Below are positions 1 to 8,314 of a DNA stretch of 18,812 nucleotides, in pieces. The stretch is from positions 1 through 18,812 of the forward strand of contig JAZRNK010000035.1 of the NCBI GenBank assembly GCA_045648145.1, read 5' to 3'. The DNA comes from UMGS172 sp045648145 (GTDB lineage: Bacteria > Bacillota > Clostridia > Oscillospirales > Acutalibacteraceae). Position 1 is the first letter of the stretch. Each line of letters begins with the position of its first letter. Position numbers and translations under genes: made by a program. The notes beneath the pieces were generated by a model. It worked only from the letters and a program-made list of their open reading frames with translations, ran no database searches and was not told the origin of the DNA.

Positions 1-914
1 GAACCAAACTGCATAAGCCAACCAACCAAGCCCTCGCTAACCGCAGCATCGGTAGTAAACCTAAAAACATCATCATTCCCAAGATGTCTTATAAAAATCT
101 TATCTCCAAATTTATCTATCATCTGATCGAGAAGATGCAGCTTACACTCCAAATCTATTTTGCAAAGCTGACCACCGAACATATTAAACACCTTACGAGC
201 GTAATCAGCCGTATCAAAGCGTTGCTTATACTCACAAACCTCGCTGAAATGTCTGAATGGTTCCTTAGTAAGCTCTGCCGTTTCAATTCGGTCAACACGT
301 AAATTTGTAAGGTTATCATACTTTTTGTTGTTGCCAATAAGATAATAGTGGTCAGAATCCCATAAAAGTGCATACGGGCTTATTACCATTTCTTTATAGG
401 TGTATTCCAACTTTGTATTGTTCAAAGTGTATTTTCGATATTTTAATTTTACCTTTTTACGCTTTGATATTGCCTCGTTAAGCACGTTTATTATACTGTA
501 AACCGACTCGTTTATGCATTTGCTTCGGTTTTCAATACAAATACGGTTGTGCATAAAGCTTAAGGCGTTTTTGCTAACCAAGCCCTCAAGCTTACCTACC
601 AGCTCACGCGTTTTCTTATCTGTAATAAAGCCTGCCGACTGAACGGCATCAATAAGTAAGCAAACTTCTGGCACTTCAAACTCACGTTCGGACAGATAAT
701 AACCTCTTTTAGGCGTTGCCACCGCCTCTATTTCAAGCCCCAAATCTCTTATGTTCTCAATATCACGGTAAATTGACTTCCGCTCGGCAGAAATGCCTCT
801 TTCTTCCAAAAATTCAATTATTTCATTAGCAGATAACGGATTGTCTTTATCGCTAAACTCTTTTAGTATTTGCCAAACACAAAGCGCTCTGGCACTTCCC
901 GTTGTTTTAGCCAT
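1..914 (-). CDS. WYL-domain transcriptional regulator (3' end cut by window edge)
   Basis: This minus-strand frame starts with ATG at 914-912 and stays open for 304 codons to the left edge, so the C-terminus is missing. The N-terminal 60 or so residues read as a winged helix-turn-helix of the HTH_11/DeoR type (an SANEIIEFLEERGIS stretch, then ERKSIYRDIENIRDLG). The second half is a WYL domain, with the SPYALLWDSDHYYLIG block near residue 180. Proteins of this build bind DNA as dimers, and the WYL domain is thought to sense a ligand, often nucleic acid or nucleotide. It begins 4 bases after the rnmV stop, with AAGGG about 11 bases upstream, and is the last visible gene of the comEC-holA-rnmV operon. 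The target is unknown. DNA-damage and phage-defence roles are known for some relatives, but nothing here supports one specifically. Confidence 0.9.
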   Translation of the reverse strand, partial: MAKTTGSARALCVWQILKEFSDKDNPLSANEIIEFLEERGISAERKSIYRDIENIRDLGLEIEAVATPKRGYYLSEREFEVPEVCLLIDAVQSAGFITDKKTRELVGKLEGLVSKNALSFMHNRICIENRSKCINESVYSIINVLNEAISKRKKVKLKYRKYTLNNTKLEYTYKEMVISPYALLWDSDHYYLIGNNKKYDNLTNLRVDRIETAELTKEPFRHFSEVCEYKQRFDTADYARKVFNMFGGQLCKIDLECKLHLLDQMIDKFGDKIFIRHLGNDDVFRFTTDAAVSEGLVGWLMQFG

Positions 915-918
915 CTTG

Positions 919-1512
919 TCATTCACCCTTTTCGAAAAAATTTAAAAATTCTCTTCTTGAAAACAAAGAATTAAGTGCCGTCAACATCTGCGATGTTGAC
1001 ATACCCGTCGGCAAATTTTGTGACCTTAAAAACTGCTCACGCATACTACGACTGTCCTCATTACCCGAAAGCCCGATGTTATAAAGGTCTTGACGAGTAA
1101 TTTTTTCACCCTTACAGGTGTCAGCCGCACCTGTTTCAAAATCTATACCTGCTATTTTAAAGGCTTTTAAAATAACCTCTTCGTTCAAGCCCTCAACGCC
1201 CAAAAGCCCCTCGGCTGAAGCGGACGTTTTACGCCTTTCTTTACCCTTTATTTCAGGTATGAAAACATTGGTGATTTTATCGTTAGGCAAAACACCGGTA
1301 AGATGCCCTCTTATCAAAAAACCTGCCGAATCACTGTCAGTCAAAATAATAACACCTTTTTTTTGGGCAACCCGACGCAGCATTTCAACCTTTTCTTTGT
1401 CTTTAAAAATCCTAAAACCGTCGGTGGTTATTATCTCAGCATCCAAGAATGACGATAGTCTGATTTTATCATATTTACCTTCAACTATAACTACCTGTGA
1501 AAGCTTTACCAT
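919..1512 (-). CDS. rnmV: Ribonuclease M5 (5S rRNA maturation, Toprim domain)
   Basis: The 197-residue protein begins with a Toprim domain. Glu11 lies in VVIVEGKYD, and Asp59 and Asp61 in TDSDSAG are the expected Mg2+-binding acidic residues. The family cleaves 5S rRNA precursor in low-GC Gram-positives, usually with ribosomal protein L18 as cofactor. The C-terminal half (about residues 85-197) matches the usual M5-specific region in length and basic character. The start is supported by a GGAG ribosome binding site overlapping the last codons of holA, whose stop is 2 bases away, so translational coupling is likely. In many Firmicutes rnmV sits beside ksgA or tatD. Here it is in a comEC-holA operon instead. 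A generic Toprim primase-like protein is the only alternative, and a less likely one. Confidence 0.9.
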   Translation of the reverse strand: MVKLSQVVIVEGKYDKIRLSSFLDAEIITTDGFRIFKDKEKVEMLRRVAQKKGVIILTDSDSAGFLIRGHLTGVLPNDKITNVFIPEIKGKERRKTSASAEGLLGVEGLNEEVILKAFKIAGIDFETGAADTCKGEKITRQDLYNIGLSGNEDSRSMREQFLRSQNLPTGMSTSQMLTALNSLFSRREFLNFFEKGE

Positions 1513-1514
1513 TT

Positions 1515-2579
1515 TTATCTCCGATTAGCAACAATAAATAGATTTGTGATCAATTCTTCCAACAAAATCCTGCCATCACACCTTGAGCATTTAATTTTAT
1601 TATCACATTCCTTTAATAACTTTAACGACTCAACCAGTTTGTTCTCATCAAACTTATTAAGATTGCGATTAGCCTCGGTAAGACGGAAAGCGGTGGCAAA
1701 ATAGCCGAAATCCTTGGCAATACTGTCAGGCTTTTGTCCCACCGATTTTGCCGAAAAACAACGATACATATCTAAATAAACCGACTGTATAATTGTGAAA
1801 ATGTATACAGGGTCAGTATTAGAATAAATCAAATCATCCAACAGCTTGTGCACACCATCAAGATCATTTTTTAATAAAAGCTTGGTCAAATTATAAACCG
1901 AAGCATCAATCGACCGCGAACAAACCTTGTCCACCATTGACGTGGTAATGTTTTCACCCTCTCCAACATAAAGACATAACTTTTCAAGCTCGTTTACAAG
2001 AATACCCAAATCATTAGAGCAGGTTTCTACCATGTATCTTGCGGTAGTAACGTCAAGTCTGCATTTGCGTCTTGCGGCACCTGCTTGAAGCATCTTGATA
2101 ATATCATTCAAGTCTTTTCTGCCAAGGTGACAAACGGCTCCGCCACTATTATTGACCGCCTTTATCAGCTTGTTGAACTTTTCACCCGGCTTTTTTGGAT
2201 TTATTTCCAACGTTTCAAACCAAATAATAAAAACAGTTGTAGGCGGACAATCAGCCACTGTTTCAATCAGTTTGTCAAGCTCCGACGCCGCAACCTTATC
2301 GACAGGGAAATCACAGAGGGTGACCACGCGCCTCGGACTCATCATAGGAAAAGCCATAACAGCATCGTAAACGTTTTGTATTTTAACGGCGCCATCAAAC
2401 TGATTAATATTAAACTCCTCACACGCCTCGACCACCGAAGAAATCATCTTGTTTATGTAATTTTTTATGAGGTAATGCTCCTCACCAAAAATAACGTAAC
2501 ACGGCGCAAAATTGTTTGACTTTATGTGTCCTTTTAATTCATTCTCGGGCAAATAAGACTTGCCTGATTTATCTTGCAT
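1515..2579 (-). CDS. holA: DNA polymerase III, delta subunit
   Basis: The protein has 354 residues, close to the usual 330-350 for HolA. The opening block (FAPCYVIFGEEHYLIKNYINKM, split across residues 25-46) is the typical start of the AAA+-like clamp-loader delta subunit. It is followed by the conserved PMMSPRRVV region near residue 77 and a C-terminal all-helical domain (LLDDLIYSNTDPVYIFTIIQSVY). Delta lacks a functional Walker motif in this family, and none is seen. It opens the sliding clamp during replication. The start overlaps the end of comEC by 11 bases, and an AGGAAGG site 9 bases upstream supports it. comEC next to holA is a very common arrangement in Clostridia and Bacilli. Confidence 0.94.
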   Translation of the reverse strand: MQDKSGKSYLPENELKGHIKSNNFAPCYVIFGEEHYLIKNYINKMISSVVEACEEFNINQFDGAVKIQNVYDAVMAFPMMSPRRVVTLCDFPVDKVAASELDKLIETVADCPPTTVFIIWFETLEINPKKPGEKFNKLIKAVNNSGGAVCHLGRKDLNDIIKMLQAGAARRKCRLDVTTARYMVETCSNDLGILVNELEKLCLYVGEGENITTSMVDKVCSRSIDASVYNLTKLLLKNDLDGVHKLLDDLIYSNTDPVYIFTIIQSVYLDMYRCFSAKSVGQKPDSIAKDFGYFATAFRLTEANRNLNKFDENKLVESLKLLKECDNKIKCSRCDGRILLEELITNLFIVANRR

Positions 2580-4755
2580 ACATCCACGCCTTCCTTTCTT
2601 TAGTGATTTTTATTACGATTCGTTTTTCCAAGCTTACAACAATCTTTTTACTGTTAAGCATATCCATTTCTTCTTGCGACAATCCATTACAGCCTGTAAC
2701 AACCGCAAAATCGCACCTTACGTTTTCAGGTATTGCCCGCGATGTTATTAGCATATTTATTTTACCCGTTTTGATAACATTCATATCGTACGAGCAGCAA
2801 CCTATAACGACAATTTTGTTAAAACACTGCAGTTTGCAGACCAACCCGTATTCTGTATTTATAATATCGAGCGTCAGGTTATCGATTTCGGTTTCAAGGC
2901 TAACTTTATCATAAACCGTTTCAACCGTTTTGCTATATGAAATATTACTACAGTCCTGCGAAACCACAACCCTTTGAGGCGACACAGCCTTAATCAAAGA
3001 ATTATAACCACCAAAGCAGGTTTGCTGCTGCGACGGTATAATAATTGCCTCTATATCCGTAACTCCTTGCACCTTAAGGTAATCGGCTATTTCATATCTA
3101 TCAGCTTTATCATCGCCACAGCCTATTATAATACCCTTGCTACCTGAGGAAATAACGGTACAGAAGCCTCTACCTACGTCCATAACCGCAAAGGTCACAC
3201 CATTATACCTAATAATATAATCCGACCATAAAGAAATCATAAGTAACGCCACAACAAAAAGCGTTACAAGTTTAACACCGCCAACACGTCTTAAAAGCAA
3301 CCATATCGCAACAAGCGCCAAGCTTAAACCTACCCATAGTATAGCACTGTTACTGCCAAAAGCAACATATGAAAACGGCATTTTAGATAGCCATCGCACC
3401 ACAAATATCATATACTTAAGCAATACAGAAGCTATAACAAACGGTGCATAGCAAAGAATATTTATTATCGGTACAAACGAAACAATAACACCCACCACTG
3501 CAAGTATCATTGCATATGAAACAACCGCACTTATAAGCATATTAGCAATCGGTGCCACTAAAGAAATATATCCAAACTCAATTATCTGTATCGGCAAAGT
3601 GAATAGCACTGCGCCGATTGACTGCACAAATACCAACAGCGCCTTATCTATCAATGATTTCAATTTGGCGTTATTAACCTTTATCTTATCACTCAACCTT
3701 ATGCCGTAGGACGAAAAGATGATAACACCTAAAGTTGCACAGCAAGACAACTGAAAACTTAAATCCAACACATAAAACGGATTATATATAAGCATAGCCG
3801 TCACGGCAATGCCTAACGAATTTATAGAATCGCTTCTTTGTAAAAAGGCAGTGCCTAAAAGTGTTATGGCGCACATAATTCCTGCTCTTATGGCTGACGG
3901 CATAAACCCTGTAATAGCCACAACCGCCAAAAGCGGAATAAGTGAAATAAGCGCGGCCTTTCTTTTACTTAAAGCAAAAGAGAAAAACGACAAAAACATT
4001 CCACACAAAACGCTGATATGTAAACCCGATACCGCCGTTATATGAGATACTCCGCACAACCTGAAATCGCTTTCAATTTCACTGCTTAATGCACTTGTAT
4101 CTCCTAGCAATATGCCTTTAAGCAATGCCGCCTCGTCACCCTTTAAATACGTGTCAATGCTTTTTCTAATTTGTTGTCTTAAATTGATGCATACTTCATA
4201 AAGAGAACTTCTGTGTCCCACAATCTTTGCCGACTCACAGCTTGCCGAAATGTATCTCTGCTCTGACAGCTCATATTTTCTGTAGAATAAATCGGTGCTT
4301 TTAAAAGTGACGGTTGCGCTTACAACATCACCCATCTTTGCAAACGCCGCATCCTCTGTATCGGAAACAAAAAGCTTAAGCCTTAAATCTCTTTGTGCTA
4401 TATAATTGTTTTCTGATTCGTTGCGAACACTCACAACAAGTATAGTATAGCCATCTCCATAAGCCGGCTCTTCCGTAACGGTGCAAACTATACTTTTAGT
4501 TTCACCCACAAGCGATGCAGTCACATTGTTTGCCGACTTAAAAAGCAAACAGAAATAAATGCAAATTACACCGCTTATTAAAAACACGGCTGAAGTCTTT
4601 AAGCCTATTTTGTACTTATTTCTTAAAACAAATAGAATCACTGCAGCCAAAATCGAACAAAAAGCCAAGCAAAATACCGCTATCTCTCCGCTTATATACA
4701 AGACCACAGCCGATACCGTTATTATTGCTGCAATTAAGAAAGCCGGTCTTTTCAT
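2569..4755 (-). CDS. comEC: ComEC/Rec2 competence membrane channel with degenerate metallo-beta-lactamase domain
   Basis: The 728-residue polytopic membrane protein has the three-part ComEC architecture. There is an N-terminal TM pair and OB-fold-like (DUF4131) region to about residue 190. The Competence core has the signature LLKGILLGD ... GVSHITAVSGLHISVL near residues 210-255 and many TM helices. A C-terminal metallo-beta-lactamase-like domain starts near residue 520. ComEC transports single-stranded DNA across the membrane during transformation. In the C-terminal domain the usual DVGQGD is DVGRGF, the THxHxDHxGG metal site is PSQQQTCFGG (3007-3036), and later Asp and His-His motifs are also replaced, so it cannot bind the usual metals. 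Start codon 4753-4755 follows a weak AAGTGAG site and a good promoter. Other competence genes are not in this window, so function in uptake is inferred. Confidence 0.93.
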   Translation of the reverse strand: MKRPAFLIAAIITVSAVVLYISGEIAVFCLAFCSILAAVILFVLRNKYKIGLKTSAVFLISGVICIYFCLLFKSANNVTASLVGETKSIVCTVTEEPAYGDGYTILVVSVRNESENNYIAQRDLRLKLFVSDTEDAAFAKMGDVVSATVTFKSTDLFYRKYELSEQRYISASCESAKIVGHRSSLYEVCINLRQQIRKSIDTYLKGDEAALLKGILLGDTSALSSEIESDFRLCGVSHITAVSGLHISVLCGMFLSFFSFALSKRKAALISLIPLLAVVAITGFMPSAIRAGIMCAITLLGTAFLQRSDSINSLGIAVTAMLIYNPFYVLDLSFQLSCCATLGVIIFSSYGIRLSDKIKVNNAKLKSLIDKALLVFVQSIGAVLFTLPIQIIEFGYISLVAPIANMLISAVVSYAMILAVVGVIVSFVPIINILCYAPFVIASVLLKYMIFVVRWLSKMPFSYVAFGSNSAILWVGLSLALVAIWLLLRRVGGVKLVTLFVVALLMISLWSDYIIRYNGVTFAVMDVGRGFCTVISSGSKGIIIGCGDDKADRYEIADYLKVQGVTDIEAIIIPSQQQTCFGGYNSLIKAVSPQRVVVSQDCSNISYSKTVETVYDKVSLETEIDNLTLDIINTEYGLVCKLQCFNKIVVIGCCSYDMNVIKTGKINMLITSRAIPENVRCDFAVVTGCNGLSQEEMDMLNSKKIVVSLEKRIVIKITKERKAWMYAR

Positions 4756-4793
4756 AAATTGAACTCACTTTTATATTCGCAAATATTTAATTT

Positions 4794-4822
4794 ATTATAC
4801 CAAAAGCAACCTTTTAAATCAA
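4794..4822 (-). promoter_or_regulatory. Extended -10 sigma-A promoter for the comEC operon
   Basis: On the minus strand, TTGATT (4822-4817), a 17-base spacer and TATAAT (4799-4794) preceded by TGG form an extended -10 promoter. It predicts a transcript start near 4787, about 32 bases before the comEC ATG. It is back-to-back with the plus-strand promoter at 4839-4867. Confidence 0.75.
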
Positions 4823-4838
4823 CATCAATCTACAAGAA

Positions 4839-4867
4839 TTGACATACGTCAAAAAAGGCCGTATAAT
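4839..4867 (+). promoter_or_regulatory. Perfect consensus sigma-A promoter, with inverted repeat over the -35
   Basis: TTGACA at 4839-4844, a 17-base spacer and TATAAT at 4862-4867 match the consensus at all twelve positions. The predicted start is near 4874. The -35 lies in an inverted repeat TTGACATACGTCAA (4839-4852; arms TTGAC/GTCAA), which could be an operator restraining an otherwise very strong promoter. Confidence 0.85.
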
Positions 4868-4904
4868 AATTATTAGTAACAATAAATTTGAAAGGACAAG
4901 AAAA

Positions 4905-5480
4905 ATGGATTCTCTCAAAAAAACAAACTGGAATGTAATTGCCACATCCGTTTTATGTATGGCGTTGGGCGTTGTACTCGCTATTTTTCCGCAGGCCGTC
5001 AACGAAATGATAACCTATGTCATTTCTGCATCAATGTTCATACTTTCAATCATCAGTTTTTACAATTTTTTCAAGAAAAACATTGAGATTAATTTCTACC
5101 GCAACGATTTAGTGTATGCCGTAGTAACCTTGGTAATCGGCATTTTTGTTTTAGCCAAGCGTGAGCTTATCATTTCACTTATCCCAACCGTTTTGGGCAT
5201 TATAGTTATCATCAGCGGCGTTAAAAAGCTTCAAAACGCTATCGACCTGTTAAGAATTAAGTTGGATGGTTGGTTAGCAGTTTTAGTACTTGCATTAATA
5301 AACATCATTTTCGGTGTTATTATGGTTATTTTTTCTTCAAAAACCGCTACCGTAATCACTATTCTCATCGGTGTCGGTTTAATGTTCAGCGGTGCTACCG
5401 ATATTTTCTCTACTCTTTGGGTAAACAACCTCGCCAAAAAATGCGAAAAAGAAGAAATAGAAATAGAAGAACAAGAATAA
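4905..5480 (+). CDS. DUF308 (HdeD-like) six-TM membrane protein
   Basis: The protein has 191 residues. It contains six hydrophobic segments in three pairs, each pair an A/G-rich helix followed by a short loop. The repeats LGVVLAIFP, VIGIFVLAKRE and IIFGVIMVIF are the hallmark of DUF308/HdeD-family membrane proteins. The last ten residues are strongly acidic (KEEIEIEEQE), a cytosolic or exposed tail. HdeD in E. coli is linked to acid stress, but the clostridial relatives have no firm role, so none is assigned. The frame is open from a TTG at 4839, but that TTG lies inside the -35 element. ATG 4905 has AAAGGA 8 bases upstream and is the real start. It is a single-gene transcript ended by the hairpin at 5493-5528. 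Confidence 0.82.
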   Translation: MDSLKKTNWNVIATSVLCMALGVVLAIFPQAVNEMITYVISASMFILSIISFYNFFKKNIEINFYRNDLVYAVVTLVIGIFVLAKRELIISLIPTVLGIIVIISGVKKLQNAIDLLRIKLDGWLAVLVLALINIIFGVIMVIFSSKTATVITILIGVGLMFSGATDIFSTLWVNNLAKKCEKEEIEIEEQE

Positions 5481-5492
5481 AGTTTGAAAGTT

Positions 5493-5528
5493 AAAGCCTC
5501 TCGGTCTATTAGAACCGAGAGGCTTTTT
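5493..5528 (+). terminator. Rho-independent terminator (shared, convergent)
   Basis: A perfect 13-bp stem (AAAGCCTCTCGGT at 5493-5505 with its complement at 5514-5526) and an 8-base loop are followed by TTTTT. It ends the DUF308 gene. Read on the minus strand it has a weaker broken U-tract and probably also ends the NSS transporter transcript, whose stop is at 5531. Confidence 0.92.
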
Positions 5529-5530
5529 GT

Positions 5531-6901
5531 TTAGAAAAATTTTGAAATATAACCTTGAATTAAAATGAACAAAATAATAACAGGAATAATGTACGTACAG
5601 TACACTCTTAAAGCCTTCGGAAAAGCAAGTCCCTTGCCTATATTAGCTTCTTCAATAAAGTTATCCCAACCCCATCCATACTTTTTCAACGAACAGAACA
5701 GAACATAAACCATCGAGCCGATAGGCAAAATGTTATTACTGATAATAAAATCTTCCAAATCAAGTATTGTACTCTGTGCTCCCAAGGGCTCAAAGCCTGA
5801 CAGGACGTTAAAACCTAAAGCACAAGGCAATGAAAGGATGATTACAGCCACTATATTAATAATACAAGATTTTCTGCGGCTCCATCCCCACAAATCCATA
5901 CCAAACGAAAGAATATTCTCAAACACCGCAACAACGGTTGACAAGGCGGCAAAAATCATAAACAAGAAGAATGCCGCACCCCAGAATCGTCCACCAGGCA
6001 TAGAATTGAAAATATTAGGCAAGGTCTGGAAAATAAGGCTCGGACCTGCGCCCGGCTCTACACCATAAGCAAAGCAGGCAGGTATAATTATAAGACCTGC
6101 GGCAAAAGCAACAAAGGTATCGAGCACAGCTATTGAAAGCGACTCACCAAACAGTCGGCGATCCTTATCAATATAACTGCCGAAAATAGCCATCGAGCCC
6201 ATACCTATTGAAAGCGTAAAGAAAGCCTGTCCTAACGCGGCAAACACAACTTCGCCGAAATTAGAAGCAAACATCTTCTCAAAATCAGGCACAAGATAGT
6301 ATTTAATACCTTCAACTGCGCCCGGCAATGTTACAGAACGCACTGCCAAAACAACAATAATCAACAGAAGCGCTACCATCATTATTTTGTTAACACGCTC
6401 AACACCTTTTTCAAGACCGAGTGAGCATATAAAGAAGCCAAGCACAACCGTCAGAACCATAAAACCGACAACTATAATCGGGTTGCTTGTCATCTCTGCA
6501 AATTGGTTTGAAACCTGCGTAGCGTTCTGCCCTACGAAATCACCTTTAAGCGTCTTAAAAAAGTAAGCAAACATCCAACCTGCAACGGTCGTATAGAACA
6601 TCATAAGCAGATAATTTCCCAACATACCTATAACGCCAAAGGCATGCCATTTTGTACCCTTGGGCTCAAGCACCTTAAAGGACTCTGCTATGCTTTTCTT
6701 ACTTGCTCTTCCGACGGCAAACTCCATTGTCATAATAGGAAGACCGAAAACCACCAAAAACAACAAATATATTAATATAAAAGCCGCGCCGCCATACTGA
6801 CCTACGATATACGGGAAACGCCAGACATTACCAAGTCCTATGGCACAACCTGCCGAAATCAGAATAAATCCAATTCTCGAACCAAATTTTTCTCTTTCCA
6901 T
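5531..6901 (-). CDS. Sodium-dependent transporter, NSS/SLC6 family
   Basis: The 456-residue protein has about 11-12 membrane segments. TM1 carries the family signature GCAIGLGNVWRFPYIVGQYGG (residues 19-39), which forms the sodium and substrate sites in LeuT and MhsT. TM8 has AALSTVVAVFEN where LeuT-like proteins usually show LTSS, so the Na2-site Thr/Ser pair is present in swapped order. Prokaryotic relatives carry amino acids (tryptophan, leucine, tyrosine and others) with Na+, and the actual substrate cannot be read from sequence. It starts 27 bases after the phosphofructokinase stop with a good AGGAG site 9 bases upstream of ATG 6901, so the two genes form one transcript. No reason for the pairing is evident. 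Confidence 0.93.
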   Translation of the reverse strand: MEREKFGSRIGFILISAGCAIGLGNVWRFPYIVGQYGGAAFILIYLLFLVVFGLPIMTMEFAVGRASKKSIAESFKVLEPKGTKWHAFGVIGMLGNYLLMMFYTTVAGWMFAYFFKTLKGDFVGQNATQVSNQFAEMTSNPIIVVGFMVLTVVLGFFICSLGLEKGVERVNKIMMVALLLIIVVLAVRSVTLPGAVEGIKYYLVPDFEKMFASNFGEVVFAALGQAFFTLSIGMGSMAIFGSYIDKDRRLFGESLSIAVLDTFVAFAAGLIIIPACFAYGVEPGAGPSLIFQTLPNIFNSMPGGRFWGAAFFLFMIFAALSTVVAVFENILSFGMDLWGWSRRKSCIINIVAVIILSLPCALGFNVLSGFEPLGAQSTILDLEDFIISNNILPIGSMVYVLFCSLKKYGWGWDNFIEEANIGKGLAFPKALRVYCTYIIPVIILFILIQGYISKFF

Positions 6902-6928
6902 ATCTCTTTACTCCTCAACAATTTCCTT

Positions 6929-8149
6929 TCACTCTCTTAAAATTTCCTCGCGAATTTTAAAGTGAACAGGTAAACCGTTTTTCTTCTCGGTAACCATTTC
7001 GCCTTGAATAAGAGGCAAGAAATATTTATAAGCATATTCGTTAACGTCTGCGCCATCGGCAGTTATCCACTCTTTAGGGAACATTTTTTCCTTATTTGCA
7101 ACCTCGGATGCGGGTATTGTTTCAATAGCAACACTGTAAGGCACGTCACTCACACGGCGGAATCGCATCATTTTTCCGGTCTCACCATTAATGGCGGTTG
7201 TTACAGCCTTAGCGGCTATAAGCACTGCCTCATCAATATCGGTTTTCGAGCATATATGCGATGAGCAACGCTGCATAACGTTCAACTCTATCGAACGAAC
7301 CTTACAACCGATTTTATCGCGAACGAGATTTTCAAGCTGTTTGCCAACACCCGAAAGGTATTTATGGCCGAAATTATCAACAACACCGTTTCTGAACTCA
7401 TCACCCTCAAGCTCAATACCTTCCGAAACGGCAACAATAACCGCCTTATGTTTTGCCTGCTCACGCTTTACATCGGCAATAAATTTCTCGCCCGAAAACT
7501 CAACCTCAGGCAAATAAATCAAATGCGGTGCAGTTTCACCATTGGTACGAAGCACACAGGTAGAAGCCGTAAGCCAACCTGCATGACGGCCCATAATCTC
7601 AATAATAGTAACCGACTCAATACTGTAAACCGAGCTGTCACGAATAATTTCCTGCACGGTGGTTGCAGTATACTTTGCTGCCGAGCCAAAACCGGGTGTG
7701 TGGTCGGTTCCGCAAAGGTCGTTATCAATCGTTTTGGGAATACCTATTATTTTTACATCTATCCCCTTAGACTCGGTGTACTTGGAAAGCTTGTCCACAG
7801 TATCCATCGAATCGTTACCGCCGATATAGAAAAAAGCCTTTATGTTGTGCTTTTTAAAACAAGATATTATCTTGTCGTAAACCTCACTATCGTCCTCAAA
7901 ATTCGGCAATTTGTATCTACACGAACCAAGCACCGTTGACGGTGTCTGTTTCAAAAGCTCCATATCCTCGTTGGTCTTTATTATGGTCCTTAAATTAATA
8001 AGATTATCCTTAATAATGCCCTCAATACCGTTAATTGAGCCAAACACAGCATCAATCTGCGGATTTTTCAATGCCTCGCTAAAAACACCGACAAGCGAAG
8101 CGTTAATGGCACATGTAGGGCCACCCGACTGAGCAACTGCAATATTCAT
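6929..8149 (-). CDS. pfp: 6-phosphofructokinase, probably pyrophosphate-dependent
   Basis: The 406-residue enzyme phosphorylates fructose 6-phosphate in glycolysis. The N-terminus has the phosphoryl-donor loop (VAQSGGPTCAINAS). The catalytic segment PKTIDND (residues 138-144, base Asp142) has Lys where ATP-using enzymes have Gly. The donor loop is GGNDS (110-114), with Asp113 in place of the ATP-enzyme Gly. Asp113 and Lys139 are the two residues that mark PPi-dependent enzymes. MGRHAGW (186-192) is the sugar-phosphate region. PPi use would make the reaction reversible. The start at 8149 has a strong GGGGGAG site, and an extended -10 promoter lies at 8207-8235. Donor choice is inferred from motifs, and an ATP-using member of this clade is possible. 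Confidence 0.9.
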   Translation of the reverse strand: MNIAVAQSGGPTCAINASLVGVFSEALKNPQIDAVFGSINGIEGIIKDNLINLRTIIKTNEDMELLKQTPSTVLGSCRYKLPNFEDDSEVYDKIISCFKKHNIKAFFYIGGNDSMDTVDKLSKYTESKGIDVKIIGIPKTIDNDLCGTDHTPGFGSAAKYTATTVQEIIRDSSVYSIESVTIIEIMGRHAGWLTASTCVLRTNGETAPHLIYLPEVEFSGEKFIADVKREQAKHKAVIVAVSEGIELEGDEFRNGVVDNFGHKYLSGVGKQLENLVRDKIGCKVRSIELNVMQRCSSHICSKTDIDEAVLIAAKAVTTAINGETGKMMRFRRVSDVPYSVAIETIPASEVANKEKMFPKEWITADGADVNEYAYKYFLPLIQGEMVTEKKNGLPVHFKIREEILRE

Positions 8150-8314
8150 GTATTCTCCCCCTGCGAGTTATATTTCCAATGCGATAATATCACATTTTTT
8201 ACATAAATTCTACCATTTTTAAACAATTTACTCAATTTTTAAATATTTTTTGGTCACATAAAGCAGCGCAAACGGCAAACAATAACTACAAAATTAAAAA
8301 AGGATTGATTAAAA
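8150..8314. other. Intergenic region between divergent pfp and FMN-lipoprotein genes
   Basis: This 165-base AT-rich spacer holds the minus-strand pfp promoter at 8207-8235. On the plus strand I see only the ribosome binding site AAAGGA (8299-8304) of the lipoprotein gene and no convincing -35/-10 pair. No structured RNA or repeat was recognised. Confidence 0.6.
8207..8235 (-). promoter_or_regulatory. Extended -10 promoter for pfp-NSS transcript
   Basis: On the minus strand TTGAGT (8235-8230), a 17-base spacer and TAGAAT (8212-8207) preceded by TGG form an extended -10 promoter. The start would fall near 8200, about 50 bases before the ATG. Confidence 0.65.

Noticed and set aside
4839..4904. 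TTG start giving a longer DUF308 protein
   Set aside because: The TTG is the first three bases of the -35 element, so it lies upstream of the transcript start.
7364..7939. 191-codon plus-strand open frame opposite the phosphofructokinase gene
   Set aside because: It lies wholly inside a well-conserved gene on the other strand, has no ribosome binding site or family pattern, and its composition looks like an antisense shadow.
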